DNA from: Dinochytrium kinnereticum
Taxonomy: Eukaryota; Chytridiomycota; Chytridiomycetes; Chytridiales; Chytridiaceae
Length of the DNA stretch: 24,187 bases
NCBI GenBank assembly: GCA_027604005.1
Contig: JADGJT010000346.1
Span: 1 to 24,187, forward strand
Direction: 5' to 3'
A program made the position numbers and the translations under genes. The notes below the pieces were generated by a model. That model was given only the letters and a program-made list of their open reading frames with translations. It had not been told where the DNA came from and did not search any database. Positions 10,243-19,700 of the stretch are shown here, piece by piece. Position 1 is the first letter of the stretch. Each line of letters opens with the position of its first letter.

Positions 10243-12029
10243 CTAGTTAAGAGTCACAGTAGAGGCCTGCTGCCCCACCTCCACCTTCTTCTCAATCTCC
10301 TTCTCATCTACCTTAGCCTTCAAGAATCCATCCACATCACTCCCCATCTCCGCTAAAGAGGCCGCATCCGTCTTATACACATCCGCGCACAAAACCCCCT
10401 CAACAGGCGCTCCATCCGGATTAGCCGATCCAAACTTCTTGATCATGTGAGCATCGTACCTTCCCTTTACGGCGACAGCAAGGTGAACAAGTCCCAACAA
10501 CACTGGCACCTCAATCAAGGGACCAATGACAGTTGCCAGGGCTTCTTTAGAGTCGATACCGTAGGAGGCGACGGCGACGGCGATGGCGAGCTCAAAGTTG
10601 TTGCCGGCGGCGGTGAAGGATTGGGTGACGGCGAGGGCGTGGGGGGTGCGGGTGAAGTAGAGACAGAGGAGGAAGGTTCCGGAGAAGACGATTGTGAAGT
10701 AGAGGAGAAGGGGGACGGAGACGCGGAGGACGCTGGTAAAGTCTTTGACAATGCGTTCACCCTGTAATTGTGAGAGATGTTGCGATTAATTAGAGTCATA
10801 AGAATAAACAACTAACAAAGGAGTCTCCAAAAGATAACAACAGCAACAATAATAACAACAAAAAAAATAAACGGCAAAAGGTCCAATGAAAAATAGGCAA
10901 CAGGCGTGGGTTAAAGGCAACCAAGAAAAAGGTCAAGAATGGACGGTAAACCCACCTGCAGAGCAAACATGACAACAATGGTGAAGAGCAAACCAAGAAG
11001 AGACGTAGGCCCAATAAACTTCAGGAAAGTCTCATCATACCACTTGGCAGCCCCCTTCCACCTCCACCCCATCACAAACCTCAAAACAACCCTCGTAACG
11101 ACCCCGGCCAAAAGCGGAATCCCCAAGAAAATAAGCACAGACCTCGTAATCAACCAAAGATCAATCCTGTAAGACGGATCTCCCTTCCCAACAATAACAC
11201 ACAAAAAGTAAGCGGTGGGGCCAAACAGCAGCAGCTGCAGAATGGCGTTGACGGCAACGAGGATCGCGCACCACTCTGCGTCTCCTCCGGCGAGCTGGTT
11301 CCAGATTAGAACCATGGCGATGCATCGTGCCACTCCAACGAGGATGATGCCTGTGCGGTGGTTGGGAAGGTCTGGGAGGGTCATCCAGGCCAAGGCGGTC
11401 ATAATGAGGGGTGCTACGATCACGTTTAGGAGGAGAGACATGGAAAGAATGTTGACGGTGGACTTTGACTTGAGGAGGGTGGGCAGACGCTCGTACTTTA
11501 CTTTGCTGAAGAAAAGAGGTTCGAGTGAGTTCTGAGGGACATTCTCAACATCAAACGCTTCGCTCGCTTTCAGCTCCATTCGACGCAAAAAAGAGGAAAA
11601 GAGAAGGCTCACCAAAGAACAGGGTACATCATCCAAAGCAACCCAACGGCAATAGGAATCGACACATCCGCAATCTTGTTCGAATCAAGCGCTGATCGCA
11701 CCGACGGCACAAAGTAGCCCAACACCAATCCCAATCCCATGGCTACATCAATGATCAAGAAGCAAACAAGCATTAGGTTGATCAGCTCAAAATTCAGAGG
11801 AGGTCAGCATGAAAGAACGGATCCTACCGATCAGAATCCAGAGAGGCAGGAGCTTGTCGAGAAGACCAAGCTTTGGCATGACGGCCTTGGCTGGGGAAGT
11901 GGCAGCGGATGCATCAGGGATGGGAGAGGCAGAAGCAACGGCCTCGTCTTTGGTGCTGATGGCATCCGCCGCAACGACCTCCTCAGCGACGGCGGCAGCA
12001 GAGTTGATGGCGACGTCGTCCTTTGACAT
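10243..12029 (-). CDS. ACR3: Arsenite efflux carrier ACR3 (bile acid:Na+ symporter/arsenite transporter superfamily)
   Basis: Four exons, complement(10243-10761, 10956-11505, 11613-11742, 11828-12029), give 466 residues. ACR3 is a ten-helix plasma-membrane (in some species vacuolar) carrier that expels arsenite, driven by the proton gradient. Hallmarks: LPLWILIGAMGLGLVLGYF in helix 1 across intron 1; PVLCKVKYERL across intron 2; GVARCIAMVLIWN with the conserved helix-4 cysteine (Cys171), essential in characterised ACR3 proteins; TAAGNNFELAIAV (about 344-356); and Glu378 in GPLIEVPVLLG. The protein has an Ala/Glu-rich N-terminal extension of about 48 residues and a charged C-terminal tail of about 75 residues, making it longer than the usual 400. 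The start at 12029 is chosen because it precedes this extension; Met51 could be an alternative. It is divergent from the plus-strand gene at 12427 and may share its promoter region. Antimonite specificity cannot be told from sequence. Confidence 0.93.
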
Positions 12030-12426
12030 GGTGTCCGAAGATTTCGGTTTTTTTTTTTCTCCTTCTTTTTCAGTGGTTTTGGGGACGAAGTGCGCGGGCC
12101 AATCGCCCCACCCTTCACTCCTTGAAACTCGGCGCGTGCTGGCCACGACGACACAACGCGTTTCACGCCTCCAATCATGGTGGTGCGAGGCCCATGATTG
12201 GCGGAACAAGAGCGACCCCCTTTCACGCGTGTTTTGGCGCGTCGAACGTCTCACATTTCTATGCCTTCTGTTGCACACCACGTCGCCAATCACCAAGCTC
12301 AAAATATCGCGTTAGTCGTTGACACTGCAGACGCTTCTCAGCATTTTCTTTATTTTTTCCTCTCCTTAAGCGCACAACTACGCGGACATCTCAGGCTTCA
12401 TCTTGTTTTTTTTTCGAGAACTGGAG
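12030..12426. promoter_or_regulatory. Divergent promoter region of ACR3 and the mucin-like membrane protein
   Basis: About 400 bp separate the two divergent start codons. There is a T/CT tract at 12048-12073 (near the ACR3 start, an A/GA tract on its coding strand) and a second at 12345-12365. I could not identify a factor-binding site with confidence. A missing 5' exon of the plus-strand gene could also lie here. Confidence 0.4.
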
Positions 12427-14777
12427 ATGGCAGCTGTGCGGTAAGTGTTTTGGGGGTCATTGGATATGTTCTCAGTTGCGTGACTGCTAACGCTGCTTTT
12501 GTTGCTGTGGGGGAACAGCCCAGATGATTCCATCACCCTTGTTGGGTTCTCAGCAGCGGGAGTGAACTTGACTGCGGCCGGAACGACGATACCGTTCTGC
12601 TCACTGAACGCGCGACTGAGCTGCTTTGAAACGGGGATTGTGGCTGCTCGGAATACCTGTGGTCGAATGGGGTGTGGCGGTATTGCTTACACGACCACGC
12701 AGTTGCAGGTTTTGACTGCGAGGTTTATCTTGCTGGCCAGCCCTGTTCGTTTGGTTCCGAGCGCTGGTAACTCTGTGGAGATGATGCGTGAGTTTGAATG
12801 CTTTCTGCTGCCACTTATCTTGGTGAAGGGGGTCCGGTGGTCTGTTGGGTCGTTGTTTTTTTTCTTTTGGGGAGGGAGGAAGTGGCAGGCTTCGTCAGCT
12901 TTCTGCACATGCATGCATCGCAGTTTGGGCAGACTAAAAATCAACTGCCGAGGTGGCAGAACCTTTCTTCTCGGTGTGCTTTTCTGTTTTGGCTTACAGT
13001 GTTTTCATCAGGCGGGGCACAGGTGATTCAGAATGGGTTAACGTCGATCCCACTCCCACTCTCAACATCCTCAATTACGACCACTTTGAGGCTCCCACTT
13101 TCATCTCTCACACCACCGCCACCACCACCACCATCGCTCAGCGCGACTTTTCAGACCATCCTCCCCATGGAAATCACCACCACCCTTTTCTCACAGCAAC
13201 CCACAAATGAAGCCGCGCCCCAATCGTCCTTTTCTTCACAGGGCCCACAGTCCCCCGTCTCTCCACCCGTCGTCGGTGCAATCATTGGAGGATTTTCTCT
13301 TCTAGTTGGGATCATTTCCGCCATCATCTACTGGAGAAATTCCTGGAAACCCCCTTACAAGGACCAGCATCTTCCTCCTTTACCGGCACCAATGGAGCAA
13401 GTCTACAGCAGCAGAAGTGATTCTCCGACAGGTGGGGAGCCTGCGTCAAATTACTCTATTCTTCCGCCTCAACAGCACCTTCCGTTCCCGACAACACCGA
13501 TATCACCGGAATCGTTCGCAAGTAGTTACAACTCCAACCAACCGTTCATTGACCCCGTCACGTCTTACCGCAACTCGGTGGCGGTGTCGGAACCTGTTGG
13601 TGTCTTTCCGGAGCGATTGACGTCGTTGCATGGTGATGAAGATGCTCCTCCTCTGCCGCAGAAGATTCCACTGAGCATGGGAGAGGCGGGACGTGGTTTG
13701 CCCTCCTCTGGCATGTCGGCATCTTTCGGGATGGATGGATCTGGGTTACCTTCTTATGGGAATGTCGTTCCGATGCCTTACTCCATCCCAGCTCTGCAGG
13801 ACACCAAACACGAGATGGGAGGGAGCACTCCGAGGATCAACGCGGTGGGAAACGACATGTACATCCCGTCATCGTCCTTCCCGTCCCCGGTGTTGGCGTC
13901 CGAGTCAAAGTTATGTCAGATTCGGTCGTTGGCCACCCCCAGCGAACCCTCAGGACGTCCGTTTCCAGGTGCGTCGCCTCTTGTGGGTGGTCTGCCCGTC
14001 AGGTCGATGGCGGTTGCGGAGATTGACATGACATCGATGACGAGGTTGACGACCGAATCTCCGTCCCGCACTCCTCCGGGGAGTGGGACGCCAGGGTTCC
14101 CGGTGAGAAGGCTGGACCATAAACCGATTCTGAATCTACAGCAACAGCATGCGTTGCTTTTCCCGTCGAATGATTCGGTGGCTTCTGGACCTCCCGCCTA
14201 CACGGATGTTCAACCGGACACAAAGATCTCCTACTTCCCTTCCTCCAGGCCCATCTCGGTTGCATCCGAGGACCCTGCAACGGCTGTGACGGCGTGCCCG
14301 CCTTCGCAGACGGATGTTAGCACTGCCCTGTCGGTGAGATGGCCGAACGGGGTAAGGAGTCTCGTGACCTCCTTTGACGATCTTCCACAACCTCACTTGG
14401 AGTCTGTGAATCCCAGCATGATGAGTGGTTCGACGGGGCTTCTTGAATCCCTTGAACGGAGTCACGGGCTCTTCAAATCGATTGAAAGGTCCCGTAGCAT
14501 TATCGGGGAGGGCGGTTTGATGACGGCTCCACCTGCCCCTGCGCGGACGGTGGAGGTGGAGAATGGATTGATGAAGAAGGTTGAGCGGAGTCGAAGTGGT
14601 GTGTTTGATGGTGGGGTTGCGGAGGCTTCGATGGAGAGCTTGGGTGGGTCGGAGGGGGGCACAATGCCGAGAACTGCGTCATGGCAGAATTTGGATGGGT
14701 TCAAAAAGGCGTTGGAGGAGGGGAGGATCACGTTGAGTGAGTATGGGAAGTTGGCGAACGCAACTCAGAAATCTTGA
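12427..14777 (+). CDS. Single-pass membrane protein with Ser/Thr/Pro-rich stalk and long disordered cytoplasmic tail (sensor-like architecture)
   Basis: Model: join(12427-12440, 12519-12787, 13000-14777), 686 residues. The acceptor could instead be 13012, giving 682. I do not recognise the family. Residues 6-94 form a small domain with four Cys (FCSL, LSCF, NTCG, MGCGG). Residues 95-184 are a Ser/Thr/Pro stalk with a seven-Pro run, likely O-glycosylated. A membrane helix lies at about 185-206 (VVGAIIGGFSLLVGIISAIIYW). The remaining 480 residues are a low-complexity tail with proline motifs (LPPLPAP, APPLPQKIP) and repeated ERSRS-type sites near the end. This layout resembles fungal surface sensors (Wsc/Mid2/Msb2 type) but shares no motif with them. 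Exon 1 codes only MAAV plus two bases; intron 1 has a clear CTAAC branch and GTAAGT donor. No signal peptide is seen, so the true first exon may lie further upstream. Confidence 0.6.
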
Positions 14778-15287
14778 GAGAACCTTTTTGTTTCTATATC
14801 TGCCTTTCTTTTGGAAGAAGGCGGGATGGGGGTTGGTGGTTTTTTCGTTGTTTGTTGTGTGCTCTCTATTTATCTTTTTGCTGCTCCTTTGAATGGCTTG
14901 CATGCATATCGCGTGCAGCACACTGCTTCCTTTTCGTCTGCTTTAGAACTGAGGTTGACTATTACAGCTACATTTATTACAAGTCTCAATACAAAATGAC
15001 TGCGTTCTTTTTGGGAAATATTCATCAGACCGGAAGTAGGAGCCTGTCAACTGCCTGCGATTCTCTCAGTGATTCGTCAAAGCGTGTAAACGGAAAATGA
15101 TGAAAACGTCTGGAAGGGTTTACAGTTTGTTCTCAGTTTTCGGCAGCTTTTTTCCATTCAACATCTCGCAGCCTGCAGTACAAAAAATATAACTTCAAGA
15201 GGTTTTTAATGCATTTCCCCTCACTCTTCATAAGCCGCCTTGTTCAAAACTTCCAAACGTCAACCATTTATTTTCACCCCGGTCTTC
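14778..15287. other. Convergent intergenic region, no gene seen
   Basis: This AT-rich gap lies between the sensor-like gene (plus) and the broken GPI-protein gene (minus). It contains one copy of a TTTGGGAAATATTCAT motif at 15010-15025 that recurs at 16224-16240. I found no coding or RNA feature. Confidence 0.45.
15267..15272 (-). terminator. Polyadenylation signal AATAAA (minus strand)
   Basis: AATAAA on the minus strand lies 15 nt past the TAA at 15288-15290 that closes the GPI-tail frame. Its position supports that frame as the true 3' end of the gene at 15288-16080. Confidence 0.5.
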
Positions 15288-16080
15288 TTACCGAAATCCA
15301 AACTCAACCGCCAGGATGGCGCCAGCAGCAAACGCGAGACCAGAGGTCATAGGTACGGCGCCTCCACTAGACTGAATCGGAGCTTCCCCCTTTAAGAACC
15401 CAGACCCGCACTTCCGGTTAATCGTCCACGGTGATCGGAATATCATTCCAGATGGCGAGGTTCGCCTTCTCGGCGAGCCATCTCCTCATGCTCTCTGTGC
15501 AAACTGCAACTTGAAATCTCTCGTTATACAACTTCCCCTCCTTCAAGACGGCCAAGTAGATACCCCCCATCACCTTGCCCAAGCAGTGCTCCCCATCCAC
15601 GTCCTTGACGCACCGCCCCCTCTTGTCGTAGTAGACATTGCCATCCATCACGGTTTTGAGAGCAGGCATTTGGATGCCGTCCCAATCGTAGACGTACCCG
15701 ACGGGACATGAGCGGATGACCTTGCTCACATGCGAGACGGCAGAACGCGAACATGTCATGGTCTCGCAGTTTCCCTTTGCGGTCTTGTCGTCCGGATCAA
15801 ATCGTAGTGGGTGGTGGTTGGAGGGACGGGACCGTTGATGGATGAATGCTCGCACTTTGTTCTCATGACTTCCACGGCTTCAGAGAGGACCGAGTCACAG
15901 GTACTGACTATTCTTGGGGTAGGTGATGGTCAGGTCTCCTGCTGGGAGATCACTTGGGGAGGGAGGAAGAGGCGGCTAGCTGATGCCAATGCGTTAGATT
16001 GAGACTGAGAAGGGATGATCCTCGGAGACGTCCTCAGCAGCAGCGGAGTAGGAAGGGACGGCGGCCATGACGGCCGTCAT
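15288..16080 (-). pseudogene. Disrupted (or unresolved) gene for a small Cys-rich, GPI-anchored secreted protein
   Basis: Coherent protein-like segments follow one another on the minus strand but in different frames. A signal-like start at 16080 (MTAVMAAVPSYSAAAED) comes first. After a TAA and a TAG in the same frame comes PPLPPSPSDLPAGDLTITYP. Next, one base out, is CDSVLSEAVEVMRTKCEH (from 15899). Then, in a third frame, comes the longest open stretch, ending at 15418 (FDPDDKTAKGNCETMTCSR, CPVGYVYDWDG, RCVKDVDGEHCLGK, AVCTESMRRWLAE). Finally a frame beginning NRKCGSGFLKG ends in a hydrophobic GPI-type tail (TSGLAFAAGAILAVEF) with a nearby polyadenylation signal. Short introns could explain some breaks: GTCTCC to CTAG at the start, or GTTTGC (about 15502) to AAG (about 15412) near the tail. 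The donors are poor. Otherwise these are indels, true or from assembly. I do not recognise the family. Coding origin is likely; present function is uncertain. Confidence 0.45.
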
Positions 16081-16218
16081 GCAGGCGCATTGGATGGTTT
16101 TTGGTGAGGGAGGAGTGAACTGCCAGAGACACTCTTGTGTTCATGTGCGACGTTGGTATCTGCCTCTGAATATTCCCTTTCAAGACTAATTATCACACTG
16201 TGCCAGGGATGTTCACAG

Positions 16219-16238
16219 GAATATTTGGGGAAATATTC
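16219..16238. repeat. Inverted repeat GAATATTT-GGGG-AAATATTC
   Basis: Perfect 8-bp arms flank a GGGG spacer, and GG and CC lie a few bases outside. The right half, with the spacer, recurs at 15010-15025. It could be a dimeric factor site or a hairpin; there is no direct evidence for either. Confidence 0.6.
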
Positions 16239-16556
16239 ATTCCAATGGTTTATTCCTCCCACTTTACTGTGGCTCATCAAAGAGCCTGATACATTGAAGC
16301 AGCTCATGGCAAGGCATCCCCTTCATTCCGTGAGGGATGAAAGCTTTGCAGCTGCATTTTCAGGAAATGTCTTGGTTATTGGAAGGGTTAGATGAATATC
16401 CCTGTCCGGCGCAGTGAGATATCCATCATCCATCCAGCCTTCCTTCCAGCAAGCATCCCGCTCCTCACTCCACGCGTCGCAGCGTCTCCGAGGATGCCCT
16501 TCACCGCTTCATGGGTTCAGCTTTGATGTGTTGCAACCATCTCTAATGCAGATATT

Positions 16557-16571
16557 AATAAACGCTTTATT
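16557..16571. terminator. Palindromic bidirectional polyadenylation signal
   Basis: AATAAA-CGC-TTTATT gives an AATAAA on both strands. The minus-strand copy lies about 160 nt past the ABCC stop codon and is the best candidate signal for that gene. Confidence 0.45.
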
Positions 16572-16729
16572 ATTACGCTGGGGCACAACTGTAGCCCACA
16601 AAGATAACGTGAAATATTCATGGACTTTTCCAAACCACCCCAACACCAAAACTACCTAGCAGACCAGGCAAAAATGAACAAACACAGATTGTGTTGAGAG
16701 CACCCATAGAGCAATTCATCTCTCTATTT

Positions 16730-19700
16730 CTATCCAAAGATGGATGAAGATGAGGAAGATGCAACAGCAGCAGTCTCCCCAGCAGCAACCCTCGCCATTT
16801 CCTCAAGCTCCGCAAACTCCCCAGACTCCTCGCACATGCTCTTAAAGATGCCTTCTTGCTGCACGAGCTCCCAGGGAGTTCCAAACTGCGCAACACTTCC
16901 CTTGTCGAGGACAAGAATGAGGTCACTGTTGGGTTATAAATGGGTTAGTGGGTTGTTGCCGTTGGTTTTTTGCTTTCTTTCTTTTCTTTGTATAGGGGAG
17001 GATGGGCTGAGATGGAAAGGAGACGAAATCTTACTAGTCTGCGACAGTCCGAAGACGGTGAGCGATGGAGAGGACGGTGACGTTTGCAAAGTCAGGGCCC
17101 CGAATAGTCTCTTGGATACGGGCATCGGTCTCGTTGTCGACGGAGGCGGTGGCTATAAAGGTAAACAGGAGGGTTAGTTAGACTTTAGGGGACCAACGAA
17201 AACATCGAAGGGGAATGACTGAACAAACTGAACAAACCTTCATCCAAAACAGCCACCCTAGAAGACTTCAACAACGCCCTTGCAAGACACAGAAGCTGCC
17301 TCTGTCCTTGCGAATAGTTCTGTCCACCTTCTGCAACCACCGAATCAAGCGAAAGAGCGGCGCTACCACCAACACCCTTCCCTTTCCCTTCCTCACCGTC
17401 CTCCTCAACCAAAGTCGACACACTCCTTGACCTCCCCATTTCCGCACCTCCACCACCGCTGGTCTGCATGGTCTCCAAGATGTGCACCCGCTCAAGACAC
17501 TCCCAGATCCTAGCATCATCAAACTCATCAAACGGATCCATATTGCTCCTGATCGTCCCGGCAAACAGGACAGGGTCCTGCGGGATGATGGTTAACTTGG
17601 ATCGGAGGTCGCGAAGACCAATCTCTGAGATGTTGATGTCGTCAATCTCGATGTGACCTCCACTCGGTTCGACGATGCGGAAGAGGGCGAGGGTGAGGGA
17701 GGACTTGCCTGCTCCTGTGCGGCCGACGATGCCGACTTTGGAGCCGCCTGGAATGTTTGCGGTTATGTTTTTGAGGACGGGGTCGAGGTCGGGGGAGTAG
17801 CGGAGCTCGAGGTCTTGGATCTTGATGGCTCCGGTGGTTGGCCACTAACGTTGTTCAGAAGGGTAAAATATATAATTGCTTAGTGAGTGTTCTGGAACCA
17901 CGATTTGGCGATGAAGAGGAACAACGCCACGAGAAAAAGACAAAAAAAACAGCAAACAGAACTCACATCAGGGGACGGCCTCATACCCTCAATCACAGCA
18001 GGCCTCTCCTGCTCAATGACCAAATACTCTTCCACCCTCTCAACAGCATTCAAGCTCATCTCCAACCCAGCATGAACACGAATCAACCACCCCAAATAAT
18101 CGCTGAAATTCAACGACCAGATCAACGAGATCCCAGCAAGCCCAGCACCAATCGCATCCCTGTTCAGCACGGTGATGGTAGCTGAAGTGAAGATCACCAA
18201 CCCGGCGACAGTCGAGATGCGAACACCCAACCAACGGTTGGAACACCAGAGGTAGAAGTAGGCTCTGTGGTTCTTGTTAACCCTGCCAAGGTTCTCGGCC
18301 TCGAATCGGGATTCGGCACCGTAGGCTCGGATGGTGGAGGCGCCGCTGAGTTTAAAAGGTTAGTTTGGCGGTAAGGAGGGGGGGTTACGAGACTTACACA
18401 AGGGATTCGCTAAACATGGAGTAGATGGGGCTGCGGGTTACAGAGTCCAGACGTTTCATCTCACGGGAGCTCGCGAGGTAGTCCCTTGCGATACCGTAGT
18501 AGATGTACATGAATGGGACAAAGGCCACAATGAAGAATGGGGTGATGCTCGTGACGATGATAGTGATGGTGACAAGCTGTTTGAATGTGGGTGTAAGAGC
18601 ATGCATGGACGGGGCGATCATTATGGGGGCTAAAGCTTACATCAAGGAGCAGAGCAAAAAAGTAGTAGTACGACATCATCACTTCTTGGTCAATGGTCGA
18701 GATATCTTTGGAAGCTCGGTTAAGGATTCGGCCCTATGGTGCAATAAGTGATCAGTCAATAGAACCAGCAAAGAGCACCATCCACTTCAAAGGTTTACCT
18801 ACCAAAGGTGTTTTGTCAAAGAACCTGATCGGCGCGCCGAGAATCCTCTCAATGAGCTGATCATGGAGTCGAATAGAGGCAGTGTAACTTCCAAAGCATC
18901 GCACGGCAAAGGCTAAACAACAAACCAGGATGAGAACATTGACAACCAACAAAAACACTCACCAAACATGTTGCAAACGATCCAAAGCAAGACAATCAGT
19001 CCATATACGCCAATGTAGAACAAAGTGTCAACCTTCTGCTTGGCCAGGCTGGTGACGAGACCCTCTCCACCAACAGGAACCATCAACCCATCACCTACAG
19101 CAGCCCCACCAGCGCGGTAAACAAACGCCGCCAAATCATCGGTCGCGTTATCAGCCATGCGATAGGCGTCAACCCATCGCTTGATCCAGAAACTATCCAT
19201 AGCCTGAGCACCCCTCTCCATCCCCATCGCCGACAAAAACACAATCATAAAGACAGCCCCACCAGCGGCCACCAAATAGGACAGGTAAATGGATAACTTG
19301 ACAGCTCCCGTCTGACTCTCCTCAGCAGCAACGAGCTTCCGAGCGTCCTCCCTTGTCTTCCCATTGGCAAAATCAACCTTGGCCTCCTCCTCCTCCTCCC
19401 CATCCGCCAACGGTCCCAATCCATCGACATCCCCAAGAGAAGCCGACGCGTTGAAGGCATCAGACGGCAAGATCGATTCGATCCCTGGAACGCCGACAAC
19501 GTCCCCGGGGGCTCCTTGCGCCAGGATCTCACCGTTTTGCATGACGACTATGTGGTCAGAGTGGGGGAGGGTGAGGCTCACTGCGTGGGTTACCAAGATG
19601 CGGGTCCGGTTCTTCAGGAGGGTGCAGATGGCTTGGGTGAAGAGGTGGCGAGCCGTGGGGGCGTCGACGGCTGAGAGGGGGTCGTCGAGGAGGATGTAGG

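Larger units (their letters stand above)
16081..16729. other. Intergenic region with repeated AATATT motifs, no gene seen
   Basis: About 650 bp separate the broken GPI-protein gene and the 3' end of the ABCC gene. It contains an inverted repeat (16219-16226/16231-16238) and several GAATATTC-like words (16167-16177, 16612-16621), plus the palindromic AATAAA/TTTATT at 16557. No open frame has protein-like composition, so transposon remnant or regulatory DNA are both open. Confidence 0.45.

Noticed and set aside
12198..12440. Upstream frame that might supply an N-terminus to the sensor-like protein
   Set aside because: Splicing it at 12441 puts the next exon into a frame with an immediate stop (CCC AGA TGA).
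16077..16307. 76-residue minus-strand frame and the opposite plus-strand frame at 16135-16395
   Set aside because: Neither has a recognisable motif, and both lie in AT-rich repeat-bearing intergenic DNA.
16310..16345. Possible hairpin CATCCC...GGGATG
   Set aside because: The six-base stem with a 13-base loop is expected by chance, and nothing nearby uses it.
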